Below are positions 14,874 to 22,503 of a stretch of DNA of 34,462 bases, one piece after another (the first letter of the stretch is position 1; each line of letters starts with the position of its first letter). The position numbers and the translations under genes are program-made. The notes beneath the pieces were generated by a model. The model ran no database searches. It saw nothing but the letters and a program-made list of their open reading frames with translations, and was not told the origin of the DNA. Source of the DNA: Gammaproteobacteria bacterium (GTDB taxonomy: Bacteria > Pseudomonadota > Gammaproteobacteria > UWMA-0217); the NCBI GenBank assembly GCA_026981985.1, contig JALSHZ010000005.1:1-34462 (forward strand), given 5' to 3'.

Positions 14874-16678
14874 GATTGTTTCTCCTGCACAAGGTCTTGA
14901 TAGGCCTGCTCATGTGCCTGCAATGCGGCTTTCAGGTCGAAGGAGGGCAGCAATGGGCCTTCTGGTGTTACCAATAGCTTCTCGTAAAGTTCAGGAAATT
15001 TATCCAGCGTGGTGAGCAGTGGTTTGGCCGCGGTGGTGCCCAGCCCGCAACGGCTGGTGGCGTGCATCAGGGTTCCCCAGCTGCGGATGTCAGCGAGGTC
15101 TTTCTCGCTGCCTCTGCCGGCGCGAATCAGGCGGATCTTCTGGTAGAGATCGACGCCACCGGCACGGCAGGGGACGCAGATGCCGCAGGACTCATCGACG
15201 AAGAAGCGCATGAAGTTCTCGACGATGTCCAGCAGGTCGCGATGCCGGTTGAAGATCATCAGTGAGCCATTGCAGGACAGATCGCTGTAGCAGAACAGGC
15301 GTTCGCCATCCTGGATGGCCGAGACGCATTCGCCGGATGGGCCGCTGATTTGGACGGCCATTGGATCGACCGCACCCACCATTCTTAGCACCTTGTTGAG
15401 TGACACACCCCATTCGATCTCGTAGATGCCGGGGCGCTCGCAATCGCCAGATACGCTGAGCAAGCGTGTTCCGGTGGATTCATCGGTGCCGAGTGCGTTG
15501 AACCAGTCGGCGCTTTTGGCGATGATCCGACTGACGGCAGCAAAGGTTTCCACATTGTTGACGCTGGTGGGCATGCCCAGATAACCCTGCTGGATGGGGT
15601 AGGGTGGTTTGACGCGCGGCGTGCCCCGCTTGCCTTCACAGGACTCGATCAGGGCGGTCTCGTCACCGCAGATGTAGGCGCCAGCCCCCATCTGGATGCG
15701 AATGTCGAAATCGAAGTTCTTGCCCAGAATATTATTACCGAGCAGGCCGTGTTTGCGGAAATCCTCGATTTGTTGTTCGAGATAGGCTTTCAGATACCAG
15801 TATTCCGCGCGCAGATAGATGATGCCTTGGCGCGAACCGATGCCCCAGGCGGCGATGATCATGCCCAGCAGCACATCGCCCGGAGAGCGTGTCAACAGCA
15901 CCCGGTCTTTGAAGGTGCCCGGTTCGCCCTCGTCGGCATTGCATATGATGTATTTCTCTTCGCCTTCGGCGTCACGTCCAAGACGCCACTTCAGCCCGGT
16001 TGGAAAGCCCGCGCCGCCGCGCCCGCGCAGCCCGGAGTTGGTCACCTCTTCGATGATCTCGTCGGGCAGCATTTCCAGCGCATTCTCCAGCAGTGTCGGG
16101 TAGTCCCGATCCGCTCGGAAAAAGACAGGGCCTTCATTCTGGATATTGTCTTCGACCAGGGCCTCGACATACTCAATCTTGGCGGGATCAAGGCGATCGA
16201 CGCCGGCGATGGTCTCTGCGCTCTTGCCAGCCTTGAGTCCCGCAATAATTCGCTCGACTTTTTCCGGGGTGAGGTTGGTGAACACAATGTCGTCCACCAT
16301 CATGGCGGGTTCCTGGTCGCTCAAACCGATGCAATTGGTGTCGTACAGGCCGAAGGTGCCCGAATCATCGACGTTGCCAAAGGCACAGCCGCAAACGCGT
16401 TCGAGGGTTTCACGCAGTTGCTCATACCCTTTGGCGCGGGCGATGACGGTATCGGCGAGGAAAATCTTGTGCTTGCCCGGTGGCTGGGTGAAATAGAAAT
16501 GGTAGAAGCTCGCTGTTTCATGAATATCGCAGGCGGACATGTTGAGCCCTTCGGCCAGCGCCTCGGTCGCCTCCTCGGAGATAAAACCGTCGCTGCGCTG
16601 TACGTCCCACAGGATATCCATCAAGCGGGTTTTGTCTGCACCGTAGCGGTCCAGAATAGTTTGGATCTTCAACTGCAT
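14870..16678 (-). CDS. hoxF: NAD-reducing hydrogenase diaphorase large subunit HoxF
   Basis: This 602-residue flavoprotein exchanges electrons between the hydrogenase and NAD(H). The start is taken at ATG 16676-16678 because AGGGG lies about 8 nt upstream and the resulting length equals that of Cupriavidus HoxF; the earlier in-frame codon adds 16 unlikely residues. Residues 1-160 are a NuoE-like domain. The rest is NuoF-like, with SGLRGRGGAGFPTGLKW (215-231), NADEGEPGTFKDR (247-259) and [4Fe-4S] ligands C498, C501, C504 and C544. In the NuoE-like part the first two cluster cysteines are replaced (LADTVIA, about 74-80) and the fourth is Ser (NCIGLSD), leaving only C116. That domain therefore probably lacks its [2Fe-2S] cluster. 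Confidence 0.94.
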   Translation of the reverse strand: MQLKIQTILDRYGADKTRLMDILWDVQRSDGFISEEATEALAEGLNMSACDIHETASFYHFYFTQPPGKHKIFLADTVIARAKGYEQLRETLERVCGCAFGNVDDSGTFGLYDTNCIGLSDQEPAMMVDDIVFTNLTPEKVERIIAGLKAGKSAETIAGVDRLDPAKIEYVEALVEDNIQNEGPVFFRADRDYPTLLENALEMLPDEIIEEVTNSGLRGRGGAGFPTGLKWRLGRDAEGEEKYIICNADEGEPGTFKDRVLLTRSPGDVLLGMIIAAWGIGSRQGIIYLRAEYWYLKAYLEQQIEDFRKHGLLGNNILGKNFDFDIRIQMGAGAYICGDETALIESCEGKRGTPRVKPPYPIQQGYLGMPTSVNNVETFAAVSRIIAKSADWFNALGTDESTGTRLLSVSGDCERPGIYEIEWGVSLNKVLRMVGAVDPMAVQISGPSGECVSAIQDGERLFCYSDLSCNGSLMIFNRHRDLLDIVENFMRFFVDESCGICVPCRAGGVDLYQKIRLIRAGRGSEKDLADIRSWGTLMHATSRCGLGTTAAKPLLTTLDKFPELYEKLLVTPEGPLLPSFDLKAALQAHEQAYQDLVQEKQS

Positions 16679-16796
16679 ATGTTGTACCCCTGTCTCACTG
16701 GATGAGGTGGTAAGTCGCCTGCGCAAAGCAAGGCGGCTGCGTGAATGGGCGCCCTGGGTGCGGCCTGCCCGGCTGAGATGATCAATCGTCTTCGCG

Positions 16797-17237
16797 TCAT
16801 TTGTTTACTGCCTGATCTTGTTCATACGTGTCGGGTCGATGCTTGTGCTGGGCGTTCGGTGTTGCTTCAGCGTCGATGCTGGACTCGTCTTGGCGCGCCG
16901 GATAGGCCGTGTCGCAATCTTGCCCGCCGAACAGGGTGTTCAGTATGAACAAGGCCGCCTTGACCGCCGAATCCTGATCGGGAAACGCACCGATGGGCGT
17001 GTCGATGGTACTTGTTTGATAGCGTCCGATGCTGTTGGCTTGGGCGATGGTGAATGTTCGTGAGCCTGCCGGGAAGTGGTGTTGTATCTTTTTACCGATT
17101 TGCAGGCTTTGCCACTGGTCACCTTCCTGCGGCAGGAGCAACAAAAGCAGCGATGAAGGGGTGATGAGCGCCCCCAGGCAGCAGCCATTCCACCAGCGAA
17201 AGCCGACTGCTTGCACCTTCAGGCGGGTATTCGACAT
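16797..17237 (-). CDS. Hypothetical protein upstream of hoxF
   Basis: I do not recognise this protein. Starting at ATG 17237 it would have 146 residues, with one hydrophobic segment (CCLGALITPSSLLLLLLP, about 20-37) that could be a signal anchor. A polar region and a Gln/Asp/Glu-rich tail follow. An earlier start at 17318 would add 27 residues. Neither start has a strong ribosome-binding site. It lies 118 bp upstream of hoxF on the same strand and is the longest frame in the gap. A chance open frame is possible, because no family motif or clear start supports it. Confidence 0.4.
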   Translation of the reverse strand: MSNTRLKVQAVGFRWWNGCCLGALITPSSLLLLLLPQEGDQWQSLQIGKKIQHHFPAGSRTFTIAQANSIGRYQTSTIDTPIGAFPDQDSAVKAALFILNTLFGGQDCDTAYPARQDESSIDAEATPNAQHKHRPDTYEQDQAVNK

Positions 17238-17716
17238 CGCTGGCTGAGATCCTTGGCGGTTGCCAATGTCACGAAATGCTCTTTCGAGTCCAGCTTCGAG
17301 ATACTTGGGGCAGATCATTTCCAGGTACCGGTCCAGGTTGCAGTCGTATTTGTTGTCGGGTTATTCCGGCTTGGCATGTGAACCATTTAGCAATTTAGAT
17401 GCCAATCGAGGTGCCGGGGGGGGTGTCTGTTGGATGTGAGTCTATAGCTGGCCCAACGAAAGCGCGCATTTCGGCATGATCGCAACACGTTTATGCTCGA
17501 TCGGCGAACTTGCATGCTAAGAGAGGTGCCTTAGGGCTTTGGTGGGGCGCTTGGTAGCTTGCTGCAAGGGGATGTGGTGGAGCTGAAATGTATTATTCCG
17601 GCTGAGTTCGTAACTGGAAAGGTTCTTTCCATCTCTGCTGTTGTGTCAACCGTGCCTCCCAATATCCCCCTGCTTGGACGTTAGATTGTCACGCTGGTCG
17701 CTGAGTGCGACGAATT

Positions 17717-17731
17717 GACCCGAGCCGGGTC
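17717..17731. promoter_or_regulatory. Palindrome with TGACCC half-sites, possible enhancer
   Basis: GACCCGAGCCGGGTC is a 15-bp inverted repeat about 80-95 bp upstream of the -24 element. Its half-sites resemble those in the tupA enhancer palindrome (TGACCC / GGGTCA) but in the opposite arrangement. It may be a variant activator site; the match is weak. Confidence 0.3.
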
Positions 17732-17810
17732 GTGCCAGGCTTTCTGGGCGTGTTTTAAGCGCCGCAAATACCCGTTTTCTACCGTTATTGTCATTCTTTT
17801 CCCGAAAATA

Positions 17811-17828
17811 CTGGCAGGTCGCTTGCAT
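17811..17828 (+). promoter_or_regulatory. Sigma-54 promoter of the periplasmic fdh operon
   Basis: CTGGCAGGTCGCTTGCAT has GG at 17813-17814 and GC at 17825-17826, with 10 bp between. It is a near-perfect -24 (TGGCA) and -12 (TTGCA) pair. Transcription would begin near 17838, about 65 nt before the first start codon. Confidence 0.75.
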
Positions 17829-17902
17829 CACTCCATGGTACAGCCGGCAAGCGTGCTGGCGCGGTATTTCATTGAACCAGTCACAGCCGAGAGGAGTTGA
17901 TG

Positions 17903-18109
17903 ATGAAGCGAAAGACGGGTGATCAGCCGAACAGTCGAAGGACATTTCTAAAAGGTGTGATGGCGACAGGAGGTGGCGCTGCCATCGCTGCCGTTTCATC
18001 CGCACCGGTATTGGCGCAGACGCAGGAAGACGATGTGGTAGCACCGCAACCCGTTGGATACCAGCTGAGTGAGCATGTCCTTGAATATTACAAAACCCTG
18101 AAGAGCTGA
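17903..18109 (+). CDS. Small twin-arginine protein of the formate dehydrogenase operon
   Basis: This 68-residue protein begins with a Tat signal (SRRTFLKGVMATGGGAAIA, about residues 12-30) and an Ala-x-Ala type cleavage region (PVLAQ). It ends in a short conserved tail, GYQLSEHVLEYYKTLKS. It matches the small Tat-region proteins that precede fdh catalytic genes in many proteobacteria. The start is ATG 17903, since GAGGAG at 17891-17896 is 6 nt away; ATG 17900 is possible. It lies 16 bp before the catalytic subunit gene. Its role is unknown, perhaps a small accessory subunit or export partner. Confidence 0.78.
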   Translation: MKRKTGDQPNSRRTFLKGVMATGGGAAIAAVSSAPVLAQTQEDDVVAPQPVGYQLSEHVLEYYKTLKS

Positions 18110-18125
18110 GGCTAAGAGGCGAGTC

Positions 18126-21014
18126 ATGAAACTGAAAAAGATTTCCAGCCGGGTCGAAATGCCTGACAGCCCGGAAAATGAAAATGGCGCGGTCGCGGTC
18201 TGCTCGCGGCGCGCATTTCTGCGTAATTCAAGTCTACTGGCGGGGACGGTCGCGCTGGCATCTGGTGTCACACCCGGGATGATGCGGCGGGCGACAGCGT
18301 CGGCAGCACCCGCAGCGGGGGGCGATGTCAAAAAGGTCAAAAGCATCTGCACACACTGCTCGGTCGGCTGCGGCATTATCGCCGAGGTGAGAAACGGCGT
18401 GTGGGAAGGTCAGGAACCCGCGTTCGATCATCCCTTCAATCTGGGCGCACATTGTGCAAAAGGCGCTTCGGTGCGTGAGCATGGGCACGGTGAGCGCCGC
18501 TTGAAATACCCCACCAAACTGGTCAATGGGAAATGGAAGCGCATTTCCTGGGATCAGGCGATCAATGAAATTGGCGACAAGCTGCTGGATATTCGCAAGA
18601 CCTCATCGCCCGATTCAGTCTATTGGCTGGGCTCGGCGAAACACAACAACGAGCAAGCCTATCTGTTTCGCAAGCTGGCGGCGATGTGGGGCACCAACAA
18701 CGTCGATCATCAGGCCCGGATCTGCCATTCGACCACGGTTGCAGGGGTGGCGAATACCTGGGGCTATGGTGCGATGACCAATTCGTACAACGATATTCAC
18801 AATAGTAAATCCATTTTACTGATCGGTTCCAATCCGGCCGAGGCGCACCCTGTGTCGTTGCAGCATATCTTCAAGGCGAAAGAAGAAAATAATGCACCGA
18901 TGATCGTGATCGATCCGAGGTTTACCCGCACGGCAGCGCACGCGGATCACTTCTTGCAGATTCGCCCCGGTACTGATGTGCCGCTGATCTGGGGCATGTT
19001 ATGGCATGTGTTCAAGAACAACTGGCAGGACGATGAATACATCCGCCAGCGTGTCTATGGCATGGATGAGATCAGGGCCGAGGTCGAAAAGTGGACGCCT
19101 CAGGAAGTCGAAAATGTCACTGGTGTTCCCGAGCACAAGGTTTACGCCGCGACAAAAGCCATGGCGCAAAACCGTCCAGGCACGTTTATCTGGTGCATGG
19201 GCGGCACGCAGCACACCATCGGCAACAACAACACCCGCGCCTACTGCGTATTTCAGCTCGCGCTGGGAAATGTCGGTGTATCTGGTGGCGGCACGAATAT
19301 TTTTCGCGGCCACGACAATGTGCAAGGCGCAACCGATCTTGGTGTGCTGGCCAACACGCTGCCTGGCTACTACGGGCTCAAGCCCGGCTCATGGGCGCAT
19401 TGGGCGCGGGTCTGGGATCTCGATCTCGACTGGATCAAGGGCCGTTTCGACAATGCGAGCTACGCCAAAAAGGGTGACAAGGATATTCCGGTGATGAACA
19501 CCAAGGGTATCCCGGTATCGCGCTGGATCGATGGTGTTCTCGAAGACAAGGACAAGGTCGCCCAGAAGGATAATATTCGCGCCATGATTTTCTGGGGGCA
19601 TGCGCCCAACTCGCAGACCCGTGGCCCGGAAATGAAGACGGCGATGGAAAAGCTCGACATGCTGGTGGTGGTCGATCCCTATCCAACCGTCTCGGCAGTC
19701 ATGCATGACCGCAAGGATGGTGTCTATTTGCTGCCCGCTGCTACCCAGTTTGAAACCTATGGTTCGGTGACGGCTTCCAATCGCAGCCTTCAGTGGCGTG
19801 ACAAAATTATTGACCCGCTGTTCGAATCGTTGCCCGACCATATCATCATGTACAAGCTGGCGAAAAAACTGGGCATCGCCGAGCAGTTGTGCAAACACAT
19901 CAAGGTTGAAAATGATGAGCCGGTTATCGAGGACATTACTCGCGAATTCAACCGCGGCATGTGGACCATCGGCTACACTGGGCAGAGTCCCGAACGGTTG
20001 AAGCTGCAACAGAAAAACTGGGGCAATTTCGACTACACCTCCCTGAAAGCAGAGGGCGGGCCATGCGATGGTGAGTTCTACGGTATGCCCTGGCCTTGTT
20101 GGGGTACACCGGAAATGAAACACCCAGGCACGCCGAATCTCTACGACGGTAGCACGCCGGTTGCCGAGGGTGGCCTGACCTTCCGGGCCCGCTTCGGTGT
20201 CGAACGCAATGGCGTCAACTTGCTTGCGGAAGGTTTTCATTCCAAAGGTTCTGGCATCAAGGATGGTTATCCTGAATTCACCGACAAGATGTTGAAAAAG
20301 CTCGGTTGGTGGAACGATCTAACGCCAGAGGAGAAAAAGGCCGCCGAAGGGAAAAACTGGAAGACCGACCTGTCCGGTGGTATTCAGCGGGTTGCCATCA
20401 AGCACGGTTGTGCGCCGTTTGGTAATGCAAAGGCACGCGCGGTCGTGTGGACTTTCCCCGACCCGGTGCCGATTCACCGGGAGCCGCTGTACACCTCACG
20501 ATACGATCTCGTGAAGAAATATCCTACTTACGAAGATCGAAAATCATTTTGGCGGCTGCCAACGCGCTACCAGTCTGTTCAGGCCAAAGACTACTCGGGC
20601 GACTTCCCAATCATTCTGACCTCCGGGCGTTTGGTCGAGTATGAAGGTGGTGGAGATGAAACTCGCTCCAACCCCTGGCTTGCTGAATTGCAACAGGACA
20701 TGTTCGCCGAGATTCATCCGCGCGATGCCAATAACGCCGGTATTCGCGAAGGTGATGATATCTGGGTGGAAACGCCAGAGGGCAAGGTTCGCGTCAAGGC
20801 GCTGATCACGCGCCGGGTAGCGCCGGGCGTTGCCTTTATGCCTTTCCATTTCGGTGGCGTTTTTCAGGGCAAGGATCTACGCGATAAATACCCGGAAGGT
20901 GCTGCGCCCTATGTGTTGGGTGAAGCCTGTAACACCGCTTTCACCTATGGCTATGACTCGGTTACCCAAATGCAGGAAACCAAGTGCAGCCTGTGCCGTA
21001 TCCAAAAGGCCTGA
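18126..21014 (+). CDS. fdhA: Periplasmic formate dehydrogenase catalytic subunit (Cys form)
   Basis: This 962-residue bis-MGD (Mo or W) enzyme oxidises formate in the periplasm. A Tat signal is visible as SRRAFLRNSSLLAG at 27-40, inside an unusually long 26-residue N-region. The [4Fe-4S] ligands are C75, C78, C82 and C110. The active-site ligand is Cys200 followed by His201 (VDHQARICHSTTVAG), where E. coli FdnG has selenocysteine. No in-frame TGA is present, so selenocysteine machinery is not needed. The molybdopterin-binding domain at the C-terminus is complete (LTSGRLVEYEGGGDETRSNP, then AEIHPRDANNAGIREGDDIW). It is followed after 14 bp by the Fe-S subunit. A tungsten cofactor is plausible given the nearby tup genes. 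Confidence 0.94.
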   Translation: MKLKKISSRVEMPDSPENENGAVAVCSRRAFLRNSSLLAGTVALASGVTPGMMRRATASAAPAAGGDVKKVKSICTHCSVGCGIIAEVRNGVWEGQEPAFDHPFNLGAHCAKGASVREHGHGERRLKYPTKLVNGKWKRISWDQAINEIGDKLLDIRKTSSPDSVYWLGSAKHNNEQAYLFRKLAAMWGTNNVDHQARICHSTTVAGVANTWGYGAMTNSYNDIHNSKSILLIGSNPAEAHPVSLQHIFKAKEENNAPMIVIDPRFTRTAAHADHFLQIRPGTDVPLIWGMLWHVFKNNWQDDEYIRQRVYGMDEIRAEVEKWTPQEVENVTGVPEHKVYAATKAMAQNRPGTFIWCMGGTQHTIGNNNTRAYCVFQLALGNVGVSGGGTNIFRGHDNVQGATDLGVLANTLPGYYGLKPGSWAHWARVWDLDLDWIKGRFDNASYAKKGDKDIPVMNTKGIPVSRWIDGVLEDKDKVAQKDNIRAMIFWGHAPNSQTRGPEMKTAMEKLDMLVVVDPYPTVSAVMHDRKDGVYLLPAATQFETYGSVTASNRSLQWRDKIIDPLFESLPDHIIMYKLAKKLGIAEQLCKHIKVENDEPVIEDITREFNRGMWTIGYTGQSPERLKLQQKNWGNFDYTSLKAEGGPCDGEFYGMPWPCWGTPEMKHPGTPNLYDGSTPVAEGGLTFRARFGVERNGVNLLAEGFHSKGSGIKDGYPEFTDKMLKKLGWWNDLTPEEKKAAEGKNWKTDLSGGIQRVAIKHGCAPFGNAKARAVVWTFPDPVPIHREPLYTSRYDLVKKYPTYEDRKSFWRLPTRYQSVQAKDYSGDFPIILTSGRLVEYEGGGDETRSNPWLAELQQDMFAEIHPRDANNAGIREGDDIWVETPEGKVRVKALITRRVAPGVAFMPFHFGGVFQGKDLRDKYPEGAAPYVLGEACNTAFTYGYDSVTQMQETKCSLCRIQKA

Positions 21015-21028
21015 GGAGGTAATGAATC

Positions 21029-21658
21029 ATGGCAAGAATGAAATTCTATTGCGACGTTGAGCGCTGTATTGAATGCAACGCCTGTGTCACCGCCTGTAAA
21101 AACGAAAACGATGTGCCCTGGGGGGTCAACCGCCGCCGGGTCGTGACCATCAAGGATGGCGAGCCCGGTGAGCGGTCGCTGTCGGTCGCCTGTATGCACT
21201 GCTCCGATGCGCCCTGTGCTGCGGTTTGTCCGGTCGATTGTTTTTACACTACGGATGATGGTGTCGTATTGCACAACAAGGATATCTGTATCGGCTGTGG
21301 CTATTGTTTCTATGCCTGCCCGTTTGGTGCGCCCCAGTTTCCCGATGATGGCGCCTTTGCCAGCCGCGGGAAAATGGATAAATGCACTTTCTGCGCCGGT
21401 GGCCCAGAAGAGCCAAGCAGCGCAGAGGAACACAAGAAATACGGCCGCAACCGGCTGGCCGAAGGGAAATTGCCGCTATGCGCGGAGATGTGTTCCACCA
21501 AGGCGCTACTGGCTGGGGATGCAAACGTGATTGCCGATATTTATCGGGATCGTGTGGTGAATCGTGCTGCGGCGGGGATTTCGCTGGGCGCAGGTTATCA
21601 GCGTGCCACCTTGGGGCCGGCACCCGATATGGAAGGCAAGGCCAGTGCAACGGAGTAG
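21029..21658 (+). CDS. fdhB: Formate dehydrogenase iron-sulfur (beta) subunit
   Basis: This 209-residue four-cluster ferredoxin transfers electrons from the catalytic subunit to cytochrome b. Cysteine groups are C13-C16-C19-C23, C55-C58-C63-C67, C87-C90-C93-C97, and a last set beginning C119-C122 and completed by LCAEMC near residue 155. There is no C-terminal membrane helix of the kind found in E. coli FdnH. Anchoring must therefore depend on the cytochrome subunit, or the enzyme may be partly soluble. It has no signal peptide and is probably exported with the Tat-targeted alpha subunit. AGGAGG lies before its start. A MITE insertion follows 10 bp after the stop. Confidence 0.92.
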   Translation: MARMKFYCDVERCIECNACVTACKNENDVPWGVNRRRVVTIKDGEPGERSLSVACMHCSDAPCAAVCPVDCFYTTDDGVVLHNKDICIGCGYCFYACPFGAPQFPDDGAFASRGKMDKCTFCAGGPEEPSSAEEHKKYGRNRLAEGKLPLCAEMCSTKALLAGDANVIADIYRDRVVNRAAAGISLGAGYQRATLGPAPDMEGKASATE

Positions 21659-21668
21659 GGCAAACTAA

Positions 21669-21797
21669 CTCAAGTTTCGGAGTTCATCAGGGTTGAGGTC
21701 AGTGCTATCCGTAGCAACACGACTGTCGTGTCTGACAGCTTCCCCCTTTGTCAAAGGGGGATTCGCTGGCTTGCAAATTTGAACTCCGAAATTTGAG
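21669..21797. mobile_element. Complete 129-bp MITE with 7-bp target duplication
   Basis: Left end CTCAAGTTTCGGAGTTCA (21669-21686) and right end TGAACTCCGAAATTTGAG (21780-21797) are inverted repeats with one mismatch. The exact duplication AAACTAA flanks the element at 21662-21668 and 21798-21804. Inside is the palindrome CCCCCTTTGTCAAAGGGGG. It has no coding capacity. It separates fdhB from the yceI-like and cytochrome genes within the operon. Confidence 0.88.
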
Positions 21798-21879
21798 AAA
21801 CTAAATATATGATGACAAAACCGCGCTGTCTATGCGGGGACTTCCCCGCATGACTAACGTTCGTCAATGGAGGTATCAC

Positions 21880-22500
21880 ATGTTATCGATCGTTAGAAAA
21901 ATATACTGCTTCAACATCGCATTGGTATTGTTTGCTGTGCCAATTCCCTCGTTTGCAGACTGGGCGCTGGACAAGGGGCAATCTCAGCTTAATTTCGTGT
22001 CTATCAAGAAATCGGCTGTCGCCGAGATTCATGGCTTCAAGCAGATCGACGGCATGTTGTCGTCAGATGGGCGTTTTGAGCTGGAGCTCAAGCTCGCCAG
22101 TGTGGCGACCAATATTCCGATCCGCGATGAGCGGATGCGGGACATGCTTTTCGAGGTGGGCCAGTTCCCGCTTGCAAAAATCACTGGCGATGCTGATTTG
22201 ACGCCGATCAAGGGGCTGCCGGTGGGTGGCATGGCCGACCTCGATGTCGAGGTCAATTTGACACTGCATGGAAAAAGCGCATCGATGAATAGTCGGCTAC
22301 GCGTGGTCAGGCTCGATGGCAATAAGCTCTTGGTGAGTACGTTGCAGCCGATGATCGTCAATGCAGCTAAATTTGATCTGGCAGCTGGTATCGAAAAGCT
22401 AAGGGAAGTGGCAAAGTTGCCTGCGATCGCCAGCGCTGTACCGGTGACGTTCAGTATGGTGTTTTCGCCGTCTGCGGCAGACGCGCCGAAGGGGAAGTGA
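21880..22500 (+). CDS. YceI-family periplasmic protein
   Basis: This 206-residue protein has an N-terminal signal peptide (hydrophobic core FNIALVLFAVPIPSFA, cleavage likely before DWALD) and a YceI-like lipocalin-type beta-barrel. Typical features are WALDKGQSQLNFVSIKK at the start of the mature part, LASVATNIPIRDERMRDMLF, and VNLTLHGKS. YceI proteins bind long isoprenoid lipids and are often next to cytochrome b561 genes. The start is ATG 21880, with GGAGG 8 nt upstream; the frame extends further 5' but lacks a signal there. It sits between the Fe-S and cytochrome subunits of formate dehydrogenase, 3 bp before the latter. It may assist quinone handling; this is inference. Confidence 0.82.
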   Translation: MLSIVRKIYCFNIALVLFAVPIPSFADWALDKGQSQLNFVSIKKSAVAEIHGFKQIDGMLSSDGRFELELKLASVATNIPIRDERMRDMLFEVGQFPLAKITGDADLTPIKGLPVGGMADLDVEVNLTLHGKSASMNSRLRVVRLDGNKLLVSTLQPMIVNAAKFDLAAGIEKLREVAKLPAIASAVPVTFSMVFSPSAADAPKGK

Positions 22501-22503
22501 TCT

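Larger units (their letters stand above)
17238..17902. other. Long untranslated region upstream of the periplasmic fdh operon
   Basis: No convincing gene is visible over 660 bp. The stretch holds the sigma-54 promoter at 17811 and a 15-bp palindrome at 17717, listed separately. The minus-strand frame at 17646-18044 is antisense to the first fdh gene and has no protein family features. Confidence 0.6.

Noticed and set aside
15749-16705. Plus-strand 318-codon open frame
   Set aside because: Antisense to hoxF, with no recognisable motif; hoxF matches its family end to end.
19389-20240. Minus-strand 283-codon open frame
   Set aside because: Antisense to the periplasmic formate dehydrogenase catalytic gene, with no protein features.
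18126-21014. Selenocysteine codon in the formate dehydrogenase catalytic gene
   Set aside because: The active-site position (residue 200) is an ordinary cysteine codon and the frame has no internal TGA.
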